From positions 4,624,873 through 4,688,872 of the forward strand of contig OX465115.1 in NCBI GenBank assembly GCA_949987565.1: a DNA stretch of 64,000 nt, written 5' to 3'. The notes under the pieces were generated by a model. It searched no databases and had not been told where the DNA came from. It was given only the letters and a program-made list of their open reading frames with translations. This DNA comes from Luidia sarsii. Lineage: Eukaryota; Echinodermata; Asteroidea; Paxillosida; Luidiidae. Positions 22,327-33,689 of this stretch are shown here, piece after piece (the stretch's first letter is position 1; every line of letters begins with the position of its first letter). Position numbers and translations under genes: made by a program.

Positions 22327-22699
22327 ATCACTGACATAGTGTATTACTAGTATAAATTAGTGGCAACTACCTTCCAATAACCCATGCTAATCGCTTACCC
22401 CTTATACAACCAACCAACTATCCCTGGCAAACTACCGTTCCTTATCCAAAAAGCGAACCCAGTGTACTTCAACCATTTTCAAAGGTAATCGTTTCCACAC
22501 AACGGATCGATGAGAAACCCACGCATCTGCGTTCTAATTGTTTAACAAAATGTCACCGGTAATTTAAAAGTCTGTTTTCACGGGGCACGCGAACGATTCA
22601 CTGAGGATGTGAATGTCGAAAAATGGCAATTCCAACATTCTAGAGACCTGTGAAATTATAACAGGGAAGAGAAATATGACCGAAGCCTAAGCCTTCATT

Positions 22700-23290
22700 T
22701 CGTAACCGCCCATAGTTGCAGTATGACGTCAGACACCTCGGCCATGCGCATTATGAAGCCTTTGTATGCCTGACGTCACTTGGTACCTATTTATCAGTCG
22801 TTTGTCTGGTAAGGTACAAGACCGTCGTTCACAGAGCCTTTGACAGAGCGAGCCGTGGCGTGCACACAAAAGGCGAGGTGTGCAGTAAGCCTATTCAAGC
22901 TGGCAAACCGAGTTCGAGGCCCGGTGCCTGCAGAGTATTTTTTAACCTACCTTCTTTGTATTTTAAGGCATTTAATGTATAAGAGTGTCATTTGCAGTAG
23001 AGTTGGCAGAAGCAGCGGTAGCCTACTGGTCTAGCTTGTTGAGCGCTCAGCAAGTCAAACTGGGAAAGTTGCCGTCGGTTTCTGGTTGGGGAAGTGTCGT
23101 GGCTTTCTAAGCTTGATCGAAGCTGAGCGCTCAGTTGAGAAAAAGCAAAGTTAGCTGAACGGACTCAGCCGAACAAATGCGAGATGGTAACCGTAGTGTG
23201 ACCTACTTGCCCCCCGAGTTGAGCGCTCGGCGGAGGGGGCGGGAAAAGTTGCACGTGGCCTCCCTGCCATTCCGGGCTGAGTACTCAGCT
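22700..23290. promoter_or_regulatory. Promoter-like stretch: two CRE sites and four TGAGCGCTCA palindromes
   Basis: TGACGTCA, the full CRE consensus, occurs at 22724-22731 and 22771-22778. A ten-base palindrome occurs four times: TGAGCGCTCA at 23040-23049 and 23124-23133, TGAGCGCTCG at 23220-23229 and TGAGTACTCA at 23278-23287. A GC-box-like GGGGGCGGG lies at 23235-23243. CpG density is higher than nearby. No gene start could be attached to it, so a regulatory role is inference from motifs alone. Confidence 0.35.
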
Positions 23291-23440
23291 GTCATGGGGT
23301 AAGGGGTCACAGTGGCGGAAGTGGCTCTGACCTGCCTTCCGGTTGAGAAGAAATTCAACCGTGTAAGGATTGTGGACAGCCACAGGAAAAAGCGCCAAGA
23401 CCCCCGACGAAACGAAAATACGAGAAAAATCGATAACAGA

Positions 23441-24987
23441 GAGGGTAGAGGGTAGAGGGTAGAGGGTAGAGGGTAGAGGGTAGAGGGTAGAGGGTAGAGG
23501 GTAGAGGGTAGAGGGTAGAGGGTAGAGGGTAGAGGGTAGAGGGTAGAGGGTAGAGGGTAGAGGGTAGAGGGTAGAGGGTAGAGGGTAGAGGGTAGAGGGT
23601 AGAGGGTAGAGGGTAGAGGGTAGAGGGTAGAGGGTAGAGGGTAGAGGGTAGAGGGTAGAGGGTAGAGGGTAGAGGGTAGAGGGTAGAGGGTAGAGGGTAG
23701 AGGGTAGAGGGTAGAGGGTAGAGGGTAGAGGGTAGAGGGTAGAGGGTAGAGGGTAGAGGGTAGAGGGTAGAGGGTAGAGGGTAGAGGGTAGAGGGTAGAG
23801 GGTAGAGGGTAGAGGGTAGAGGGTAGAGGGTAGAGGGTAGAGGGTAGAGGGTAGAGGGTAGAGGGTAGAGGGTAGAGGGTAGAGGGTAGAGGGTAGAGGG
23901 TAGAGGGTAGAGGGTAGAGGGTAGAGGGTAGAGGGTAGAGGGTAGAGGGTAGAGGGTAGAGGGTAGAGGGTAGAGGGTAGAGGGTAGAGGGTAGAGGGTA
24001 GAGGGTAGAGGGTAGAGGGTAGAGGGTAGAGGGTAGAGGGTAGAGGGTAGAGGGTAGAGGGTAGAGGGTAGAGGGTAGAGGGTAGAGGGTAGAGGGTAGA
24101 GGGTAGAGGGTAGAGGGTAGAGGGTAGAGGGTAGAGGGTAGAGGGTAGAGGGTAGAGGGTAGAGGGTAGAGGGTAGAGGGTAGAGGGTAGAGGGTAGAGG
24201 GTAGAGGGTAGAGGGTAGAGGGTAGAGGGTAGAGGGTAGAGGGTAGAGGGTAGAGGGTAGAGGGTAGAGGGTAGAGGGTAGAGGGTAGAGGGTAGAGGGT
24301 AGAGGGTAGAGGGTAGAGGGTAGAGGGTAGAGGGTAGAGGGTAGAGGGTAGAGGGTAGAGGGTAGAGGGTAGAGGGTAGAGGGTAGAGGGTAGAGGGTAG
24401 AGGGTAGAGGGTAGAGGGTAGAGGGTAGAGGGTAGAGGGTAGAGGGTAGAGGGTAGAGGGTAGAGGGTAGAGGGTAGAGGGTAGAGGGTAGAGGGTAGAG
24501 GGTAGAGGGTAGAGGGTAGAGGGTAGAGGGTAGAGGGTAGAGGGTAGAGGGTAGAGGGTAGAGGGTAGAGGGTAGAGGGTAGAGGGTAGAGGGTAGAGGG
24601 TAGAGGGTAGAGGGTAGAGGGTAGAGGGTAGAGGGTAGAGGGTAGAGGGTAGAGGGTAGAGGGTAGAGGGTAGAGGGTAGAGGGTAGAGGGTAGAGGGTA
24701 GAGGGTAGAGGGTAGAGGGTAGAGGGTAGAGGGTAGAGGGTAGAGGGTAGAGGGTAGAGGGTAGAGGGTAGAGGGTAGAGGGTAGAGGGTAGAGGGTAGA
24801 GGGTAGAGGGTAGAGGGTAGAGGGTAGAGGGTAGAGGGTAGAGGGTAGAGGGTAGAGGGTAGAGGGTAGAGGGTAGAGGGTAGAGGGTAGAGGGTAGAGG
24901 GTAGAGGGTAGAGGGTAGAGGGTAGAGGGTAGAGGGTAGAGGGTAGAGGGTAGAGGGTAGAGGGTAGAGGGTAGAGGGTAGAGGGTA
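23441..24987. repeat. Perfect 7-bp satellite (GAGGGTA), 221 units
   Basis: The heptamer GAGGGTA repeats without any interruption that I can see for 1547 bases, which is exactly 221 units. On the + strand every seventh base starts GGG with four-base loops (TAGA), a perfect pattern for G-quadruplexes. Because 7 is not a multiple of 3, each - strand frame shows the same 7-residue peptide TLYPLPS. The 591-codon open frame there is therefore a repeat by-product. The unit resembles, but is not, a telomere repeat. Confidence 0.97.
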
Positions 24988-25284
24988 GATTTTTACTACA
25001 TTCCAAACTATTATATTCTATACTCATATTCCCTACAACAAAACAAACATTTTGAAACAATACTCGGTACTCCTTCCAAGTTTTCTTGAATTCTTGTTTC
25101 TAGACTTTATTCACAGTTTCAAATAAGGTACATTTTACATAATCATCACAATGATACTTTCTTATATTTAAAAATAAAGTTAAACTGAACGTTAAAACTC
25201 CTACTCCAGTCAATTTTTTGGGCTACTCTTGCAATTGCAGCAACATGGCCACTTAAACTAGCACAACACATTCAGGGTATCTTC

Positions 25285-25435
25285 TTTATACATCAGTGCT
25301 TTGAGCTATTGACTGCTGAAACAACACACAGCTCAGGAGGGATTCTAACCTGCGACTCCTGCTTTCTAGTGCAGATGTCTCACCCACTTGACCACCGTGC
25401 TGGTCGAGGTCATGTGGCGCATTCCAATCTACATA
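25285..25435 (-). mobile_element. tRNA-derived SINE, type 1, reverse orientation
   Basis: TCCTGCTTTCTAGTGCAGAT, then CACCCACTTGACCACCGTGC and TGGTCGAGGTCATGTGG, match the reversed tRNA-like head of this family. The B box is worn (GGGATTCTAACC). The tail part CATCAGTGCTTTG is at the left. Only partial. Confidence 0.65.
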
Positions 25436-26039
25436 GCAGTGGGTTCTGTGTTACATCACAGAGAAATTATGAACATTTAAGGAAGGCATCAGTGCTTTGC
25501 ACTAAAATCACAGATACCGTGACTCACATGATCACACAATAATCACGAGACTTTGGTGAGAGGTGGGCCAAGTTAAAGTGGTTAATAATAACCTGTTTAG
25601 ATACAGGCTGCATGCAACCATCTTGCCAGCGGGCTTTGACAGTCCAACCATGACAGGGTAGCCACCAATGCTGCATCACATAATGTATCATGAATACTGG
25701 AAATGTTGGCATGTAAAAAAAATACAAATCAAATCAATGCAATCATAACATGCTGACCTCTTTATACAATTTCTCTTTACGAACATGCAGGGATCATCCA
25801 TCTCTACAGAAGACTGCGAGTGTATTGGCTTCAGGGAGGGGAGGGGGACTGTCTACTTCTTCTGCGATGCCTTGCCGAGTCTCTCCGAGTCTTCATCTCT
25901 CCCAGGTTTAGCATCAGGCTGCTGACATTCAGGAAAACATGGCTCTGAGATCCTGCAATCTGGAATGGACAAGAACAAGAGCGGAAAACTACCAAATTAT
26001 AAGGAATAAATAAAGTATTTTTTTAACAAATAAAGGTAA

Positions 26040-26125
26040 ACATCACTAGGACACGAGATGGTGTGCAAAACCAGAGGTCATTGGTTCAAGTCCAGGTCCA
26101 GTCAAAAGTTTTCAAGATTTCAAAA
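26040..26125 (+). mobile_element. Type 2 SINE fragment
   Basis: AAAACCAGAGGTCATTGGTT, then CAAGTCCAGGTCCAGTCAAA is the 3' half of the tRNA-like body with its B box (GGTTCAAGTCC). The 5' half is missing. It lies in the last intron of the prohibitin-2 pseudogene. Confidence 0.6.
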
Positions 26126-27094
26126 AAAATCAAATTTCTTAATCAGTTTAACTCTTATTTGTTTGTTCATGTATAATCAGCAATAAGATCTGAGTACAAT
26201 TGTCCTTTATTGCCAAAGGAAAAAAGCTCCAGATAGCTGGTCCAGTTTAGTCACACACACGCTGGACTGAGTCTGAAATCACTAATCCTGGGTTTGTGGT
26301 CTAGTGGATATTTCTACCTCTGGGGATTAATTGCATGAGGTGTCATCACAAACTTCTAAATCTGATTAAAAGCTGCAACTTACCGTCCGGGCAATGTTCT
26401 GAGAAGCCCTGATCTTCCTCAGCTTCAGGTAACCAGGATTCTCGCCAATGGCCTTTCCCAAGTGAGCTCCGAGTCAAGGAATGATGTGCAACAGTTTCAC
26501 AAAAGACAACAACAATTCCAATGATACTTCTTATAATGACATGAATAAAATAGAAAGTAGAGAATGGAGAGCATGTCCTATTGCATCTTCCTTTCAAGTC
26601 TGTTTCAATCATTGACAGTCTGCAGGCCCTACAAACCTTTCTGATTTGTATTTTGGGAATTGAAGTCGGTAAGGAATTGGCAGAATTTTTGGTGCGGCTT
26701 TTTCAAAGGATATCTCAGCGGCTGCTGCTTCTCCCTCTGCTTGCACCACCTTCTGTGCTCTCTCCTGCTTGGCTTCTACGCAGCTGTGCTACTCCTTGCC
26801 TGGAGGGATGGGAAGAGAGAAACCAAACTTGACTCAATCAGCTGAAGCCACGTTAGCAATGGAATTTAAAACATGGTTTAGGTCACCAAGCTGGCAATAT
26901 AACGGCTCATATGTGTGACCTTTGAGGTTACATAAAGCCAACGATATAAAACCATTTCCGGCTCCAACCATGAAAGAGTTTGGTTGCGTGGCATGCACAC
27001 AGAAACATGCACTTTGTCAAGTCACTCTACAGGTTGACTGGATGTGGTTTCTCAGTCAATGTGACACGGTCACTTTTCAAGAAACTTTACGTCA

Positions 27095-27215
27095 AGGAGA
27101 ATGGTACTGTACTTCAAGAAGGGTTTACCCTACTCAACATGTAATTAAACACTGATGTTTTAACCCGCAACTTCTGCTTTCTAGTGCAGGCATCTTAACC
27201 ACTTTTACTTAGCAG
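27095..27215 (-). mobile_element. Type 1 SINE fragment, reverse orientation
   Basis: GTCAAGGAGAATGGTACTGT, a decayed tail, then CTTCTGCTTTCTAGTGCAGG and CATCTTAACCACTT match the type 1 family read backwards. The tRNA-like head is truncated. Confidence 0.55.
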
Positions 27216-27589
27216 AGGTAGGCCGTTAAGCGTAAGGACTGGTCTTGGTTAAAGTATTAACCAACATGAAAGTTTAAACGGAACATTTCTGCTCGACTGA
27301 AAATGGAAAGTAACCACAGTCTGTGAGTTTCACCCAAAAAGGTTCTGGCTACACTAAAGTTATGGGGGAATGCTATTAAGGTTTGGATTTGGTATCAAGG
27401 CGTTATCTGCTTACCAAAGCTGAGCTCGGTGATGGATACATGTACATCGTCAAGGATGAGACCAAAGGCGTTGGCCCGATCAGTTAGCTGTCTGCAAATC
27501 AACAAACTGACCTGGAAGAAAGCAGTGGAGGTAAGAAGAGTTACATCAAACACATTGCAGACACTACAACTACCTTTGCTGGGGATAGT

Positions 27590-27765
27590 TAGTCTTAGTG
27601 GACTATTTGGGAAGGCCGTTATCTAAAGGCAGGATATGTAGCTCTAGATTAACTTATCAGTCTTAACCATTAGAGCTGTCTAGCCCTTAGGTGGTGGCCT
27701 TCCTAATTAGTCAACCACATGTTTCTTTGCTGGGGATAGTTACATGTAGTTGACAACTTGGGAAG
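27590..27765. mobile_element. Worn inverted pieces of the type 2 SINE
   Basis: GACTATTTGGGAAGGCCGTT with ATCTAAAGGCAGGATA on the + strand and AGCCCTTAGGTGGTGGCCTT in reverse are facing fragments of the type 2 SINE. A third scrap (CTTTGCTGGGGATAGTTA) repeats at 27574 and 27724. Confidence 0.5.
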
Positions 27766-28009
27766 GCAAAAATTACAATACAACTGACTCAAACTTTCAC
27801 AGCAAAAATGAACTGATCATTCCAATCAGTCTGTTAAATCTGTTCTTATCAGTGTTAAGGAAAACAGACCAGTACAATGGAGGGGTATTGTACAGGTTTT
27901 GAATCAAGAACAATTTAATATCAAGAATATTATTAAGTTTAGATGGTGTAACCGCTCTGAAGATAAGAAAACACCAAGTGGTACAATAGATTTCACATGA
28001 TATTTGCGT

Positions 28010-28290
28010 CAAGGAGAATGTAAGGCTTTGCCCTGCTCGATTTAATAAGCACTGAATGCTCAGTGCTTTGCCTGATGCCTTATTGAAGCGAGATTTTAAT
28101 CTAATGAGATTTTGGCTTGACGATGTGATAAACACTGAATGCCCCGTGCTTGCCCGATGACTAATGAGGGAGGTAGAGAGAGCGATACCTGATTTCAGGC
28201 AGCTTGGACTGGATCCGAGCCCGCGACTCCCACTTTCTAGTGCAGACGGAATAACCACTTGACCACCGAGCTGGTCGAGGGCGTGTGGGC
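28010..28290 (-). mobile_element. Type 1 SINE, reverse orientation, with duplicated tail
   Basis: CCGCGACTCCCACTTTCTAG, TGCAGACGG and CACTTGACCACCGAGCTGGT mark the reversed head near 28220-28280. Two tail copies with CAGTGCTTTGCCTGATG and GTGATAAACACTGAATGCC lie to the left, so the tail is duplicated. Confidence 0.65.
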
Positions 28291-28469
28291 TGGAGTCAAC
28301 AACAGTCCATACTTTTTGTCATTGCTCACGGTCTCCGAAAATGAGTCCGCAGAGTCTAGAGGCTCGGCACATGCTTTGACTGCTTGGCGGCGCCGTGCAA
28401 TCGGGCCTAGCGTTCTGTTAACAGCACATTCAGTGTCTGAACACGTGGCAATTATTGAGGTCCTCTGTG

Positions 28470-28760
28470 TTACCTACATGTACATGTACGTGTACTGGGC
28501 CCGTTCCAGTACAGCTTACACGCGGGGTAAAAACTAAAAAGTGGATTCTGTGTTGCATTATACATGTACATGGAGTCTTTTTACATGTAAATAGACACAG
28601 AATTTCACACAAGTACTGTACATGTAGAATGTAATTCAATAAGGATTTGACACACTAACTTTAACAATAAAATTATTCACTTGGCGAGAACTACACGTAC
28701 ATGTACGTATGTATATGTACCGGTACATACTGTATGTAGAATGTAGGTCATAGAGCAATG
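28470..28760. repeat. TACATG-rich region
   Basis: ACATGTACATGTACGTGTAC and related strings cluster here (28474-28495, 28560-28570, 28690-28725). The motif is a palindrome-prone hexamer found throughout the window. No gene is seen from 28,290 to 29,170. Confidence 0.6.
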
Positions 28761-29194
28761 GTTAGAGTGTTGTACCGTCAATGCCACGTTGTTTCGTACC
28801 GTGTACTGGGCGCTTCTAAATCTTATCGTGGTTTAATGGAACAATTGGCAGAGTCACTGTCTCACTGTGCATTTCCAGTTACGTGGGCTGGCCAGGCCGC
28901 AGGCACCTTGACCCTTGAATGCTAACACTTTTTAGTAGTACTTTTCACTGGCGCGTGGCACGGGGCAGAACCAAACCATTATCGAATGTGATTTCTCACA
29001 AGTTTGCACTTCGCAATGCAATGTACTAGGGGAAACTTCCTGATTGTGCACTGCCTATCTATGCTCCGCCGCAAAGTTCGGGCAGTAAATTCTCTCTAGG
29101 CCTCATAGACTTCACTTTCAGTCTGTCAGGACAAGGAAAGAAGCAATATCATGGGCAAAACAGCGCTAAATGGACCTTGACTTGGAACAAGTCT

Positions 29195-29300
29195 ATGCCT
29201 ATCAAAGGCTGTTGTCGACATGGCTTATGTCGACGTTGTCGACAAAGAAATATTCCGACATGTTGACTATAAGGTTTTTGGGTTGTCGACAAAAACAATA
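29195..29300. repeat. Cluster of TTGTCGACA palindromes
   Basis: TGTCGACA or GTCGAC occurs four times within about 90 bases (near 29213, 29229, 29238 and 29283), some as the ten-base palindrome TTGTCGACAA. Between 28,760 and 30,280 I see nothing else that I can name. Confidence 0.5.
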
Positions 29301-30647
29301 AAATACATTAGCCATCTCTGAAAAAAAGGGAATAAAAAGGGAACAAAAAATCCTTAAATTGTGCGTTGAGCATTTCATTTTTGCTTATCCACGCCGCAAA
29401 ATAATAGTAAACTAAAAATGTTTCAACCAACGCGACCAAAGAAAATCTTTCACCGAACGCATTTTGCCATTACGATGTACAGTGTACAATAGTGCATACT
29501 GCATAGCGCAGATTTCTGTTGCCGGTCGTCAGCACTCAGCAGTTCAGTAGGTGGTATACGTTGCTGCATCGCATGAATTCAATACACGTGCGTACGGGAT
29601 ACCAGTGCAATGCAGAGATCAGGGAAGATTGTGGACGTCCGTGGGAAGGATCGAAAAATGAGATCGCACGTGCGTCGCGGACGGTACAAAAGCCGATATT
29701 TCAACAATATCAGCATACAATGTAACTGTCCCTGATAAGAAAAAGCAATCACGCATCCGAAGTCCGAACGTACATGGTACGTACTGTAACAGCACAGTAC
29801 TACATGAAGCTGATTAACAGTGTACATTTTCACAAAGTTTTTGAAAAAAATTGATTCAAATTCAATAGAAAACCGACAACCTAAAACAAAAAATGAGGGA
29901 GATTTCATTACAGCGTATCGATAACATATCGGCAGAATAAAAGCGCATTTGGAATTTTCTATATTGTATCGGGCCGATACGCTATTTGATGCCTGGCTAG
30001 AATGTTCATTATGAATGATTATCGCAAATTTGAACCAAGGCCGCGATCCAGACAGTGACTGTGCAACTTTAACGCACGTCATGTCTATTTACGTCTATTT
30101 ACGTAGGCAAAAACCAATTGACATGAGATAACAGTCTTTGTAGAGTAGACTTGTATAGATAGTCGTCCATGGAGTCATGAAAAAGCATGTGTACATGTAC
30201 ACTGTACTGTACTATGTATAGTTTTGTATACTGTATGAACAAATGCCGTGGATCACGTGTGGTTGAACTGTTAGTCTCGTTACACCCTGTGCCAAGCTTT
30301 TAGGCAGCCAGCCGTGCAGCCGTGATAAGCACGGCCAAATAAAAACAAACACGGCCTAATTTTAGCGTCACGCCTTACACTTTTAAGCACAAGCCGTGCA
30401 GATGTATACCTTGAGAAAAATAATTATGTATCACTGATAAAATTGATAAAATACCTTTACAGTAATATTAGCGTGTGTGTAATGTAAACATAGAACCAGC
30501 ACAAGCAGACAGTCGATAAAATAATCTGTTACGATCCTCCATCCCATTCACGATCAAATCAGGATCCCATTCCCGAACGCACAGCAGAGCATGCACTGGA
30601 AGCACAATACCTGCTGTGAAAAGTTGAGTTGTGTCATGTTACACTGC

Positions 30648-31500
30648 AGCGCGTAGGCTGGTTTCGGCCCTACTGGTCCTGTAGTATCGCTATAGCTTCA
30701 CCTAGAGGCGGAAACCACACCTAGACTTGCCAACCTCGCTAACATCGCGAAGGTAAATCGTTCGTAACGAAAATGCGCTACTTTCATCGTTTGTCTCCGA
30801 ATGTTGTTTCCACGTAATTCAACATTATTCTCTTCGTCATTAATTTGATAGAAAGAGGAGATTCCAGGCTTCAATTTAAGAGTAAAATCGACAGATTTGG
30901 ACGATGTTTACAGGGTGCGCTCGGCGGTCGAAAAATGCGAGTTTGACTTTTTTCTCCGCCGTTTTGGCTCGATCTACCGCGGCGCTGCGTGCACGGAGCG
31001 ATTTTGCAAAAATAATATATTCTTTACAACTTTCGATATCTCAACAAATAAATGACAAATCCTTCTAAAAATTTCTACAATTCTAGTAAATACATTTCTT
31101 ATGCGGAGTGCGTACTTCGGTTGACCGCGAAACTCGAAACATCGCTGGTACAAATGTAATAAACATTAGTTTATTGTTAGAAACAACTGTAAGGACTGGT
31201 AGAAGTCTACTAATCATTGTGCATGTGCTGAGTGCACACTGGATCGGACAGCGGTCTCGCACCACGATAAACATCAGCCTCAACGTAAACGTACATGTAT
31301 GCGTGCGCAAATCACGGGGACGAGTACGATCCCAAAAGCCGTTTTTAGAGCAGATGTGTGCGGCAAATGCCTTAAATTTCGGACACAAAACGTTTGTATT
31401 TTCAACTCATGTGAAAAAGAAAAAACAAAGGGGATTAAAATTTCACAGTTTTTGAAAAATCAAAACCGAAAAACCGTCTCCAAGGCAAAACATAAAAAAA
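30648..31500 (+). mobile_element. Diverged relative of the hAT-type element at 43574-44865
   Basis: GTAGGCTGGTTTCGGCCCTA, then TAGAGGCGGAAACCACACCT and, further on, GTTTACAGGGTGCGCTCGGC and AACCGAAAAACCGTCTCCAA occur in the same order as at 43859-44640. The two are clearly the same family at perhaps 80-85% identity by eye. Terminal repeats could not be found around this copy. Sequence from 30,290 with GCCGTGCAGCCGTG motifs may be its rearranged end. Confidence 0.65.
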
Positions 31501-31639
31501 GAAAAAACCCTAGTTCTGACAGTTCGGGAATGACAAACGGCAACTGCATAGTGGTGGGAAGATTTTGTGCACAAAATGTTGGAAACCAAGGACGATGTTC
31601 CTCCTTGGATCTCCTGTCTTTCCACGTCAGGTTAAATAT

Positions 31640-32700
31640 TCGTCATATAATTATTTTATTTCAACAATGTTGTACATGATTATAATTCCAAATAACTATC
31701 TTGGCACATTCATACAAACGAATTCTGCAATCGAATAATTATACGAATTCGGTAAATAATATACAATGATCAATCAAATATTCGATTATTCAGCACCCCT
31801 AAATGGACCATCTCTGCGTTATGCAATAGGCAATTGATCACGGGTTTCTACATGTACATTTTAAAAGTTCATGTACACGGCCTGCGTTTTTTCATACACA
31901 CCCTGTTCCACCAATCCTGCCTAAAAGCCTGCCCTGTGCACTAGTAAAACGCTTGTATTGCACAGTTTTGGGGCACTTTGGCATCACTTCTTTCGCGTTC
32001 AAGTTGGATGATTTTTTTTTTTTTTCAGCTTGATCGAGTTTAATACACTCAGTCCCCTCTTCGCAATGATTTACGCAAAGTTTGTACATTGTACAAACGT
32101 CTGTAGTCTGCAGCCTGGACCTTTGGTCAATAATTGTTGATTTCTCTTTGTGTTTTTCCCCTCAAAACAAAGTATCAGTGAGCTGGAAGCCTGGAAGTAT
32201 ACCATGTACATGTAGGTCATCTTCTGTACCAAAGGCACTTAGTAGTATCTAAGTCATTTTGTACGTGTACATGTATCCTGCAGTCTTTTTGTACCATAAC
32301 TGCATATTCAGCTAAGGTTGTGCCGGTTTTCGGTTAAACCGAAACACTGGGGTAAAAAAAAATATATAATATCAATCAATCAATAACCGAAGCAGAGGGT
32401 CACTGTGGTAAAATGACTAGAAGACAAGTTTTAGGGTGGCTCACGGATTCAGCCAAAGGACTTCAATCGAGCACCACATTGCAATACCAAGCACAGGTAT
32501 AAATTGACAACGTGCATGTGTCTTTTGTCAGCTTGATCAAAGGCTTGGGGTACACAGCCGAAATCTCACCGACATCATGATCCACCAAAACAACACCAAA
32601 ACAACCATTCTGATCCTCTAATTGATAGCCAGACAAGGCATTATAGGAAGGAGGATTGGGTGGAGGGTGTTCAGAGGATCAGAAGACACAAATTGATTGG
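31640..32700. other. No recognisable gene
   Basis: This stretch is AT-rich with scattered TACATG strings. It lies in what would be the largest intron of the prohibitin-2 pseudogene. I see no exon-like segment. Confidence 0.5.
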
Positions 32701-32999
32701 AAACTGGCTTACCTGCTGTCACTGGGTGATGAGTTGTGACGCGTTGAACTTGGCCTCGACACTCTTCAGAACCTGCAGAAGGGAGAAGTCAACGGGAATT
32801 CTCATTTAGATTTGCGGCACAAATGACCCCACAGAATTTGTCAATTACATTGATCACCCTATCACTTCCTCCCTTCTGCAGTTGTAGCACAGTCCAAGCC
32901 TGCTGCCTTGTTGGTTGGTCTTCATAGCCGCTATGGACTTAGCTACTTTTTCACGGGTTGGAGTCTCAATGGTGATTGGGGTGATCCCCTAACAGCTGG

Positions 33000-33640
33000 T
33001 GCCGGAGATTCTACAGCTGCAATACCACTGTCATTGTTTAGTAGCGCTTGAGCTAAGATACTCCTTCGCTTCATCGAGCAGGTCACGGTCGCTGGCTGGG
33101 GCTGAGCCATCCCTTCTTTTTGACATTTTGCCATGAGATCTTCCCAGCAAGGGAGTGGATGAGGAGGTGGTGTAATTCCCTGTCTTGTCGGCCAGTTTCA
33201 GTTCTTCTATCTGTTTGTTGAGTGAAGCCAGCTCATCGGCTTTTGCAAGAGATGCTAAGGCTGGCATTCAAGTTCTTCCATCTTCTAGATTGATGAGACT
33301 TGGATACAGAGCACTGCTCTTTTGGCATCCTTATTCACTGCTTATTTCTAGACACTCCACAACCAAAGTCTACCAGTTTAAGTGCAGTAGTTTGCCAATG
33401 ATCTGCAACTTAGTGGACAGTAGTGAACTGTTGACCAATGGTGACATGCTCAGCACCAGCCTGTTGAGTGTTGACTGTCGGGAATCAAATCTTCCTTCTC
33501 CGCTCTTAAGACGTGACGGAAATAGGGAGCTCCAATGGTTGTTCAATGGCTGGTGGGATCACTCCTCATGCGCCCTAGATGCCGTTGGAAATCTCATCCA
33601 CCAAGGGACTGAACAAATTCGCTAAAAAAAATTATCGCAG
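33000..33640 (-). pseudogene. Decayed coding segment of unknown family
   Basis: On the - strand an open piece (33031-33267) reads KADELASLNKQIEELKLADK, likely coiled coil, and then a Ser/Lys-rich region ending DRDLLDEAKEYLSSSATKQ. Upstream, in other frames broken by stops, LNRLVLSMSPLVNSSLL and SALYPSLINLEDG look coding. Downstream another frame reads ITPITIETPTREKVAKS. The broken frames suggest a dead gene or transposon protein. I do not recognise the family, and it does not match prohibitin. Confidence 0.35.
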
Positions 33641-33689
33641 GTTCAGAACCCGACTTACAAGAGACCGACAGAAGGCCTGAAGGTGAAGA

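Larger units (their letters stand above)
25853..32772 (-). pseudogene. PHB2: Prohibitin-2 pseudogene with introns retained
   Basis: Five - strand segments follow the order of prohibitin-2, the inner-mitochondrial-membrane SPFH protein. 32713-32772 reads VLKSVEAKFNASQLITQ, then an in-frame TGA, then QQ. 27415-27491 reads QLTDRANAFGLILDDV..SITELSFG. About 26690-26799 reads GKE, a TAG, HSCVEAKQERAQKVVQAEGE. 26384 to about 26473 reads [20 protein letters not shown]. 25853-25952 carries the C-terminus in two frames, with SHVFLNVSSLMLNLG in one and DEDSERLGKASQKK then stop in another. Splice sites are mostly preserved. Two in-frame stops, at least one frameshift and loss of about 18 residues between two AAGCAG repeats show it is dead. 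The N-terminal half was not found. Because introns remain, it arose by genomic duplication, not by retrotransposition. Confidence 0.85.

Noticed and set aside
23285..25060. A 591-codon - strand open frame made of TLYPLPS repeats
   Set aside because: It is the translation of the 7-bp satellite. All three - strand frames give the same peptide, and the flanks show no coding character.
25853..32772. A functional prohibitin gene
   Set aside because: In-frame TGA and TAG codons, a frameshifted last exon, a lost internal segment and no visible N-terminal exons.
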